From Bradyrhizobium sp. ORS 285 (GTDB lineage Bacteria > Pseudomonadota > Alphaproteobacteria > Rhizobiales > Xanthobacteraceae), in assembly GCF_900176205.1 (NCBI RefSeq), contig NZ_LT859959.1:6871001-6935000 (forward strand): 64,000 nucleotides of DNA, read 5' to 3'. This document shows, one piece after another, positions 57,914 through 64,000 of this stretch. Numbering within the stretch: the stretch's first letter is position 1; the number at the start of each line of letters is the position of its first letter. The notes beneath the pieces were generated by a model. It had not been told where the DNA came from. It made no database searches and was given only the letters and a program-made list of their open reading frames with translations. Both the position numbers and the translations under genes were made by a program.

Positions 57914-59308
57914 TCACCTCACCACGAATTCGATGCGCCGGTTCTGCGCCCGGCCGTCAGCGGTGTCGTTGGCGGCGATCGGCTGGGTGCTGCCATAGCC
58001 GATCGCGCTGAACCGGTCGGCCGGCAGCCCGGCCTTGACCAGATAATCCACCACGGCCTGGGCGCGCTTCTGCGACAGCACCTGATTGGCCGCCGAGTCG
58101 CCCTCGGCATCGGTGTGGCCGATGATCTCGACGTTAGCCGTGGGGCAGCGGAAGGCGATCTCGGCCAGGCGGTCGAGCAGCCCGGTGGAGTCGCGATCGA
58201 GATCGCTGCGGTTGGTCTCGAAGCGGATCTTGGCCTTGGCCAGCACGTCCGAGAACAGTTGCTGGCACACCGTCGGATCCACCGGGGCGGCCGCCGGCTT
58301 GACCGTGATGTCGGCCTTCACCTGCCATCCCTGCGGGACCTCCTTGGCCAGCCCGGTTCGGATCTGGGCGGCGGCCCCGTCATAGAGCGCGTCGCCGGAA
58401 ATCTTGATGTCGCGGTCCGACACCACCAGCGTGCCGGTCGACAGCCGCGACAGCGCCCCCAGCGCCGGCACCACCGCGTTGACGAAATTGGCCGGCGCGC
58501 CGACGCTGTTCTTGAGATTGTCGACGACCTTCTCGCTGAAGAATTTGCGCGAGGACGAACCGACCACGACGGCGTGGATGTTCTCGTCCGGCACGTTGCC
58601 GGCGAGCGTCACGGTGACCGCGACCGGGTCCTTATAGGCCTGGAAGATGTAAGGCGGCGCCTTGACCTCATTGCTGGCGACCTTGAAGCCCTCCGGCAGC
58701 TTGGCCAAGGCAGTTGCGATCGCCTCGCGGCCGCCGAGCTCGCGCGCCATGCCCGTCAGCGTGACCTCGCCGTCGGAGAGCGTGAACTTGCCGTCCTTGA
58801 GCTTGCCGACCTGGCCGATCAAGAGCAGCGCCGCCTCCTCGAAGCGCTGGGGCGCGCCGCGGGCGAGGCCCATCTGGTCCGCCACCTCGACGCCCGGAAG
58901 CGCCGCCCGCGTCGCCTCGACCAGCCGCCCCCTGAGCGCCGGCAGCGGCGCATTGCCACCCAATGTCACCCGGACGACGTCGCGCTCGGCCGACCACACG
59001 AACGGCTTGGCCTCGGGCACCAGCCGCGTCTGGTCATTGACGAGCCGCACGCCGTCCACCGCATCGACAGCCGCCACGGCGTCGCGCCGGCCGGCCTCCG
59101 AGAACGCGTCCGCGCGTACCGAGACGTCGCGTCCGTCGACCGTGATGCTGGTCCTGTCGAGCACGGCGCCCTTGAGTGCGGCCGAACTGCGGCCGGCAAG
59201 ATCAGTCTCGAGCGGAACGGTGCTGGTCCAGGCGGCAAAGCCCCAAAGCACGATCAGCGGGATGACGCCAGGCCACCATTTGCCGCTCCACCTGAAAAGT
59301 CCACGCAT
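57914..59308 (-). CDS. OmpA-family protein with BON-like domains
   Basis: A 464-residue protein with one N-terminal membrane segment (WWPGVIPLIVLWGFAAW). Repeated BON-like units follow (TSITVDGRDVSVRADAFSEA; KFTLSDGEVTLTGMARELGG; TGTLVVSDRDIKISGDALYD). The C-terminal peptidoglycan-binding OmpA domain is clear: IEIIGHTDAEGDSA, LSQKRAQAVVDYLV, GYGSTQPIAAN and QNRRIEFVV. It probably links inner membrane and cell wall. Confidence 0.85.
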   Translation of the reverse strand: MRGLFRWSGKWWPGVIPLIVLWGFAAWTSTVPLETDLAGRSSAALKGAVLDRTSITVDGRDVSVRADAFSEAGRRDAVAAVDAVDGVRLVNDQTRLVPEAKPFVWSAERDVVRVTLGGNAPLPALRGRLVEATRAALPGVEVADQMGLARGAPQRFEEAALLLIGQVGKLKDGKFTLSDGEVTLTGMARELGGREAIATALAKLPEGFKVASNEVKAPPYIFQAYKDPVAVTVTLAGNVPDENIHAVVVGSSSRKFFSEKVVDNLKNSVGAPANFVNAVVPALGALSRLSTGTLVVSDRDIKISGDALYDGAAAQIRTGLAKEVPQGWQVKADITVKPAAAPVDPTVCQQLFSDVLAKAKIRFETNRSDLDRDSTGLLDRLAEIAFRCPTANVEIIGHTDAEGDSAANQVLSQKRAQAVVDYLVKAGLPADRFSAIGYGSTQPIAANDTADGRAQNRRIEFVVR

Positions 59309-59473
59309 TCGTCATCCGTCGCATCGAGGAAGCAGAGAGAAAACAAACCCTTGCAGGCCTGTCAAACCGGAAATGAACGCACCCCGCACGGACCATTGCG
59401 GCCGCAGGCTAAGGTTTTCTTCAATCATTCATCGGTAACCTTGTCCCGACGTCCACCGGGCCGCTTATTTCAG

Positions 59474-60532
59474 ATGAGGCGATTTCGCAAAACCTTTATC
59501 CGCGCCGGCCTGGAAGCGCTGTATCTCAGCGGCGCTCATGTCTGGCTGCGACCAATATTCTCAGGCGTCGGCGCGATCTACACGCTGCATCACGTGCGGC
59601 CACGTCGCGACGCCTGCTTCCAGCCCAATTGTCATCTGGAAGTCACGCCCGACTTCCTGCGCGAGATGCTGTCGCATCTGCGCGATCATGACATCGAGAT
59701 CATCACGCTCGACGAGATGCATCATCGACTGGTGGAGCGCAACTTCACGCGCCGCTTCGCCTGCTTCACCTTCGACGACGGCTATCGCGACAATCGCGAC
59801 TTCGCACTTCCTGTCATGCGTGAATTTGACGCGCCGTTCACGATCTACGTCACCAGCGATTTCGCGTCGGGCCGTGGCCGGCTGTGGTGGGTTGCGCTCG
59901 AGCTGATCGTGGCGAAAGCGGACATGATCGAAGTCCAGATCGGCGGCCTCGCCCTGCGGCTCGACGCGTCGAGCCCGGCAGCCAAATGCGTGACGTTCCA
60001 GCGCCTGCACGACTGGCTGCGGTCGCTGCCCGGCGAGCACGATATCCAGCGTGAGATCAGCGCGCTGTGTGCGCGTCATGGGATCGACGAGGCGTCGATC
60101 TGCCCGGAGCTCTGCATGTCCTGGGATGAGCTGCGGGCGCTCTCGGCCGAGCCGCTGCTCACGATCGGCGCGCATTCGATCAGCCACTGCAATCTCGCCA
60201 AGCAGACCGAGGAGACGGCGCGCCACGAGATCGTCGAGAGCCGCGCGCAGATCGAGACCGAGCTGCAGCGCCCGGTGCTGCACATGGCCTATCCCTATGG
60301 CGATCGCGCCGCGGCGTCCCAGCGCGAGTTCGTCCTGGCGGCGGCGAGCGGCTACAAGACGGCGGTCACGACGCGTCCGGGCATGGTCTTCGCCGAGAGC
60401 GCCGAGCATCTCACCGCGCTGTCACGTGTCTCGCTCAACGGTCATTACCAGGACGCCCGCGTGCTGCCGGTGCTGACCTCGGGCGCCGCGACCGCGATGT
60501 GGAACGGTTTCCGCCGCATCGACGCCGCGTGA
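59474..60532 (+). CDS. Polysaccharide deacetylase
   Basis: A 352-residue protein. FACFTFDDGYRDN is the NodB-type motif with the Asp-Asp pair, and IGAHSISHCNLA holds the metal His; HMAYPYGD is a further motif. It should remove N-acetyl groups from a cell-surface polysaccharide. The long upstream open frame on this strand (from 58115) is a shadow of the OmpA/BON gene; ATG 59474 begins the domain. Confidence 0.85.
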   Translation: MRRFRKTFIRAGLEALYLSGAHVWLRPIFSGVGAIYTLHHVRPRRDACFQPNCHLEVTPDFLREMLSHLRDHDIEIITLDEMHHRLVERNFTRRFACFTFDDGYRDNRDFALPVMREFDAPFTIYVTSDFASGRGRLWWVALELIVAKADMIEVQIGGLALRLDASSPAAKCVTFQRLHDWLRSLPGEHDIQREISALCARHGIDEASICPELCMSWDELRALSAEPLLTIGAHSISHCNLAKQTEETARHEIVESRAQIETELQRPVLHMAYPYGDRAAASQREFVLAAASGYKTAVTTRPGMVFAESAEHLTALSRVSLNGHYQDARVLPVLTSGAATAMWNGFRRIDAA

Positions 60533-60540
60533 TCAGCTGA

Positions 60541-61824
60541 TCAGCCGGCCATCGCTTGCAGACGTGTCCACGCCTCGGCATCGGGGAAACCCAGCGCGCG
60601 AAAGCGTGGCGGATACAGATGCGGCACGGGCGCGAACAGGCCGCCGACGATGACCATCGCGTCGGACCATGGGACGTGGATCACGTCGCCCTGCTTGGGC
60701 AAGGCCAGTCCCGTCGTCGGATCGATCACCTGGCGGACGAAGGCCAGCCTGTCGGCCCGCGGCAACAACGTTCCATACGTGCCGGATCCCAGGGTCGCGA
60801 TGCTGAACATCGCCGCACCGTCATTCGCCCGATACAGCTGCAGGTCGGCGACATGGACATCCTGGCCGTAGACCTGGTGGTAGTGATCGAGCAGTTGCTT
60901 CTGCGCAGCGTAATCGGCCGCGAGTTGCCGTTGAATGATCTCACGATAGCGACGGTCTAACGCGGCTTCTGCAAACGTCGCCTCCGCCCAGCGCTCGCCA
61001 TCCCATTGCAGCAGCGACACCGTGCAGAAGTGCGGCGTCTGCGTGGCTCCGGCGGCGATCTCGAGCAGCCGCACGACGCCTGCTCGGTCGTTCGATCCGG
61101 TGACGTAGACGACGTTGCGGCCGGGCACGGCGAGCACCGGCGTGCCGTCGACCGGCGGCAGCGCATAATCCTCCCCCGGCGACAACAGCAGCAGCGCCGA
61201 CTGATAGTCGGCGAGGTTCACGCAGCCAAATACGCCATCGCCCAGCGGCTCGAACACCGGCTGCGGCATGCTCGCCCGGAAATTGGTCATGGCCTGCTGC
61301 AGCGCGCGATCCAACGGGAGGTCTGCCGCTGCGAGCTCACTGCCCTTGATCAACGACATGCTGTCGGGCCGGTCTCGAATGGCGCAGACGACGAGATCAG
61401 CCGCGAACGGCAGGAAGGCCGCAGCCTGGCTGTCATCGGCGCGACCGCCGGCGATCCAATCGCGGATCATCATGTCGCTCACCAGGACCCGGGAGCGGAT
61501 TCCCGGCATCAGCTCGTCTGCGAGACTTTCGGACGAGATCGGGTCATGGCGGTGCGTCTCGATCAGCGAGCGCACGAAACGGGCGATTAATTCCTTCTGA
61601 CGGGATGGCGCGCGGTGCTGCCACTCGAGGAACGTGTTGTCGATGAAGGCCGTGACCTGCGAGCCGTCTTGCAGCGCGACGACAAAGCTGCGGCGGGCGG
61701 GATCGTAGCTCTGCACCACGAGAGCCTGCCGCGCGAACTCGGCCAGCAATGTCCGCACGAACTCGGTCGAAGGATCATCGGCCGAGGACTCTCGCACCAG
61801 ACGCTTCTTGATCCACCCGAACAT
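60541..61824 (-). CDS. Hypothetical protein, about 427 aa
   Basis: A soluble protein (MFGWIKKRLVRESS start, ending FRALGFPDAEAWTRLQAMAG) convergent with the deacetylase gene. It has no signal peptide or recognised domain; composition is typical of a cytoplasmic alpha/beta protein. Good codon-like frame and a full stop-to-start length support coding. Start may be ATG 61827 or 61824. Confidence 0.7.
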   Translation of the reverse strand: MFGWIKKRLVRESSADDPSTEFVRTLLAEFARQALVVQSYDPARRSFVVALQDGSQVTAFIDNTFLEWQHRAPSRQKELIARFVRSLIETHRHDPISSESLADELMPGIRSRVLVSDMMIRDWIAGGRADDSQAAAFLPFAADLVVCAIRDRPDSMSLIKGSELAAADLPLDRALQQAMTNFRASMPQPVFEPLGDGVFGCVNLADYQSALLLLSPGEDYALPPVDGTPVLAVPGRNVVYVTGSNDRAGVVRLLEIAAGATQTPHFCTVSLLQWDGERWAEATFAEAALDRRYREIIQRQLAADYAAQKQLLDHYHQVYGQDVHVADLQLYRANDGAAMFSIATLGSGTYGTLLPRADRLAFVRQVIDPTTGLALPKQGDVIHVPWSDAMVIVGGLFAPVPHLYPPRFRALGFPDAEAWTRLQAMAG

Positions 61825-62031
61825 CACGCCACCGACTCAATCACGCGATCATCGTGCCGACGATATCACGACGATGCGCGTGGTGACAAAGCCGCCGACG
61901 CTTGGTGCGCTCACGCGTGGCCCGAACCGTGTGGCACGTCGCCTCGCCAAGCGGTCACTGCCGACGTCCCCGTCGCTTGACTTGTCCGACCCGGCCACCC
62001 AGAACGGGTGACAACAACAGGAGGAAACCTC

Positions 62032-62841
62032 ATGCTGAAGAACCTGTTTTCACTCGAGGGCCGCATCGCGCTCGTCACTGGCGGCTCGCGCGGCATCGGC
62101 AAGATGATCGCGGCCGGCCTGCTCGCGCAAGGCGCGGCGCGGGTCTACATCACCGCCCGCAAGGCCGGTCCCTGCGAGGAGACGGCCAAGCAGCTGTCGG
62201 CGGAGTATGGCGGCGAATGCATCGCGCTGCCGATCGACATCTCGACCATGGCCGGGATCGACATGCTCGCGGCCGAGATCAAGAAGCGCGAGCCCAAGCT
62301 CGACATCCTCGTCAACAATGCGGGCGCCGCCTGGGGCGCCGACTTCGACGAATTCCCGGAGAGCGGCTGGGACAAGGTGATGAACCTCAACCTCAAGACG
62401 CCGTTCTTCCTCACCAAGGCGCTGGCAGTGCCATTGCGCGCGGCCGCGAGCGCCGAGCGGCCGGCCAAGGTGATCAACATCGCCTCGATCGACGGCATCT
62501 TCGTCAACCCGCTGGAGACGTATTCCTATGCGGCGAGCAAGTCCGGCCTGATCCATCTGACGCGGCGCATGGCGGCGAAGCTGATCAAGGACCACATCGT
62601 GGTCACGGCGATCGCGCCGGGTCCGTTCAAGTCCGACATGAACAAGGCCGCCCGCGACAATGCCGACGAGGTCGCGACGCGCGTGCCCGCGGGACGCATC
62701 GGCACCGACGAGGACATGGCGGGCACGGCGATCTTCCTCGCGTCACGCGCGGGGGACTATGTGGTGGGGAATACGATCGCCGTGGATGGCGGCATCGTGT
62801 ACGCGAACCCCGGCATTCCGGGCGCAGGCTGGGATAGCTGA
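62032..62841 (+). CDS. Short-chain dehydrogenase/reductase (SDR)
   Basis: A 269-residue oxidoreductase. TGGSRGIGK is the NAD(P)-binding motif, LVNNAGAAWG the NNAG motif, INIASIDGIF the Ser, and YSYAASKSG the catalytic Tyr-Lys. Ends with the usual GNTIAVDGG. GGAGGAAA before ATG 62032 fixes the start; an earlier ATG at 62008 lacks it. Substrate unknown. Confidence 0.9.
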   Translation: MLKNLFSLEGRIALVTGGSRGIGKMIAAGLLAQGAARVYITARKAGPCEETAKQLSAEYGGECIALPIDISTMAGIDMLAAEIKKREPKLDILVNNAGAAWGADFDEFPESGWDKVMNLNLKTPFFLTKALAVPLRAAASAERPAKVINIASIDGIFVNPLETYSYAASKSGLIHLTRRMAAKLIKDHIVVTAIAPGPFKSDMNKAARDNADEVATRVPAGRIGTDEDMAGTAIFLASRAGDYVVGNTIAVDGGIVYANPGIPGAGWDS

Positions 62842-62865
62842 GGCCGAGCGTTAGCGACACGAAAG

Positions 62866-63101
62866 GTGCGCTCCCTTTCCCGTTCTTCACGGGGAGAGGG
62901 TCGGGGTGAGGGGCAGCGGAACGGGTGGTGCATCTCATCCGCAGCGAGATCGCCGGACTCCAACTCGTCTTCAGCGCGCTTACTATCAGGGCGACACCGG
63001 CGTGCCCGTCCGATGGACCACGACCTGAGCCGCTTATGTGCCATGCCCCTCACCCGGATTGCTGCGCAATCCGACCTCTCCCGCAAAGGGCGGGGAGAGG
63101 T
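62866..63101. repeat. Facing copies of a terminator-like palindrome
   Basis: ACGGGGAGAGGGTCGGGGTG with GAGGGGC (62889-62914) and its inverted partner GCCCCTCACCCGG with GACCTCTCCCG (63044-63082) face each other. A further stem CTCTCCC/GGGGAGAG is at 63076-63100. The left half of the palindrome split by the IS at 50.3 kb is of the same kind. Confidence 0.6.
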
Positions 63102-63124
63102 TTGGAGAGGCCGGCGCTTGGAGC

Positions 63125-63197
63125 TAGCGAATAGCGAATAGCGAATAGCGAATAGCGAATAGCGAATAGCGAATAGCGAATAGCGAATAGCGAATAG
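63125..63197. repeat. Heptanucleotide array, TAGCGAA x 10
   Basis: Ten exact tandem copies of TAGCGAA run from 63125 to 63194 and end in TAG. Just after it CCCTATTCGCTACTCGC repeats the inverted form. No gene covers it. Confidence 0.9.
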
Positions 63198-63242
63198 GCT
63201 GAGGTCCCTATTCGCTACTCGCAACTCCCTATTCGCCCCTCA

Positions 63243-64000
63243 TCAAGTCTCGATCTTCACGTACTCGAAGTCGCCCGGCTTGTTGTCGATGCCGACCTTC
63301 GGCGGGGCGATCCAGGAGGCGTATTCGCCGATTTCGGTGACGGGCTTCATCAGCGAAGAGATGTAGGCACCATCGTCGGTGGAGGGCAGCCAGTCCCCCT
63401 TGCGCTTCTGCCAGGTGGCCTCGTCGATCAGGATGCCGTCGGGCGTCGCATGAACGTCCTTGAACTCGCCGATGGCGCGATGGAAGGCGGTGTGCGGCAG
63501 CTTCAGCTCGAAGTCGTAGCCGGCCGTGGTGATGATCTTGTTCCAGCGCAACAGGCCCTTGATGCAGTCCTGCGAGTAGTCGTCGCGCAGGCGCATGTTG
63601 AGCGCGGTCAGCGCCGGCTCGTCGACCCGCTTGATCTCGCCGTCCACCAGCTTGAGCACCGGATAGGTGGAGTTCTTGAGCTGGTGATCGTCCTGGATCT
63701 GGGTCTCGTGGTAGCGGCCCTTGATGCCGGAATTGAAGGCGTTGGCCGCGTTGGTCGAGACCTCCGAGCCGAACAGATCGAGCGACAGCGTGTAGTGCAG
63801 GTTCAGCTTCTTCTGGATCGTCGGCAGATCGATGACGCCGAGCGCGCGGACCTTGGCGATATCGGTGGGATCATCGATGCCGGCGGCGCGCATCGCATCG
63901 ACCGTGCGCTGGATGACGCGGCCGACGCCGGTTTCGCCGACGAACATGTGGTGCGCTTCCTCGGTCAGCATGAAGCGGCAGGTGCGCGACAGCGGATCGA
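63243..64000 (-). CDS. boxB: Benzoyl-CoA 2,3-epoxidase subunit BoxB (3' part)
   Basis: The visible part holds DPLSRTCRFMLTEEAHHMFV with the diiron-type Glu and His ligands, then GVIDLPTIQKKLNLHYTLSL, GLLRWNKIITTAGYDFELKL and a C-terminus that fits BoxB. With BoxA it epoxidises benzoyl-CoA in aerobic benzoate breakdown. The gene continues past the window edge at 64000; ATG 63971 is internal. Confidence 0.9.
   Translation of the reverse strand, partial: DPLSRTCRFMLTEEAHHMFVGETGVGRVIQRTVDAMRAAGIDDPTDIAKVRALGVIDLPTIQKKLNLHYTLSLDLFGSEVSTNAANAFNSGIKGRYHETQIQDDHQLKNSTYPVLKLVDGEIKRVDEPALTALNMRLRDDYSQDCIKGLLRWNKIITTAGYDFELKLPHTAFHRAIGEFKDVHATPDGILIDEATWQKRKGDWLPSTDDGAYISSLMKPVTEIGEYASWIAPPKVGIDNKPGDFEYVKIET

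Noticed and set aside
58115..59473. Long N-terminal extension of the polysaccharide deacetylase
   Set aside because: It is the complementary shadow of the OmpA/BON gene; the deacetylase domain begins at ATG 59474.
63125..63194. CRISPR array
   Set aside because: The repeats are 7-bp perfect tandems without spacers. No other regularly spaced repeats were seen in the window.

Overview
The window joins two kinds of DNA. About 1-36,076 is the integrase-proximal part of a tailed-phage prophage (or phage-like integrative element), almost all on the minus strand. About 36,077-64,000 is ordinary alphaproteobacterial chromosome. The chromosomal part suggests Bradyrhizobium or a close relative (Nitrobacteraceae): a SAM-II riboswitch on metZ, GcrA with GANTC sites, a long dCTP deaminase, an OpgC-like acyltransferase, benzoyl-CoA epoxidase BoxB, very high GC and REP-like intergenic palindromes. 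The prophage is visibly less GC-rich. Its left end lies outside the window.

Prophage, in the direction of minus-strand transcription (right to left): tyrosine integrase beside a tRNA-Gly(CCC) remnant (about 34.7-36.1 kb); AlpA-type regulator; a membrane TPR-like protein coupled to a VirD4/HerA-type ATPase, then a replication-relaxation-type protein (30.6-34.4 kb); a CHC2 zinc-finger primase diverging from a small plus-strand gene (29.3-30.4 kb); small Cys-rich and membrane proteins and a DUF932-like protein (27.2-29.2 kb); a frameshifted HNH gene and a 126-nt tRNA-like RNA (26.3-27.0 kb). The structural module follows: small and large terminase, portal fused to a MuF domain, Mu I-like protease/scaffold, decoration protein, major capsid protein, a cassette of exported or repeat-rich proteins (12.3-18.0 kb), Mu gp36/gpG-like connectors, tail terminator, tail tube, G/GT tail chaperones with a T TTT TTA slippery site, tape measure, hub, fibre. 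Lysis comes last: M23 peptidase, lytic transglycosylase, holin-like protein. The head is Mu-like and the tail is of long non-contractile (siphovirus) type.

The most striking signals are in the prophage. (1) In the structural module, eleven genes have a -10-like hexamer exactly 6 nt before the ATG and no Shine-Dalgarno, while most other starts abut or overlap the upstream stop codon; early genes instead have an extended -10 TG(G/C)TACAAT plus AGGAG. (2) The tRNA-like RNA (26,324-26,449) has an acceptor stem, T-arm and a tmRNA-like P2 helix, with the same -10 + 6 nt spacing before its first base. (3) A 5.6-kb cassette between head and connector genes encodes three proteins with N-terminal export signals, one of 1,203 aa with 21 STTS-containing repeats. 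(4) The tRNA-Gly at the attachment site lacks a T-arm.

Chromosome: SPW-repeat membrane protein, alkylated-DNA repair methyltransferase, AraC regulator, VOC and SRPBCC proteins, a probably frameshifted MATE exporter, dcd, SAM-II/metZ, a three-gene OpgC/SGNH locus, apaG, hslO, a DUF559 protein, an IS5-like element with a broken transposase inserted in the loop of a host palindrome, argD-argF, gcrA, a PhoR-like kinase, a YbhN-like membrane protein, an OmpA/BON protein, a polysaccharide deacetylase, an SDR oxidoreductase and the 3' part of boxB. A 1.2-kb stretch (47.5-48.7 kb) and the 62.8-63.2 kb gap hold dispersed palindromes, the latter with a 10-copy heptanucleotide repeat.
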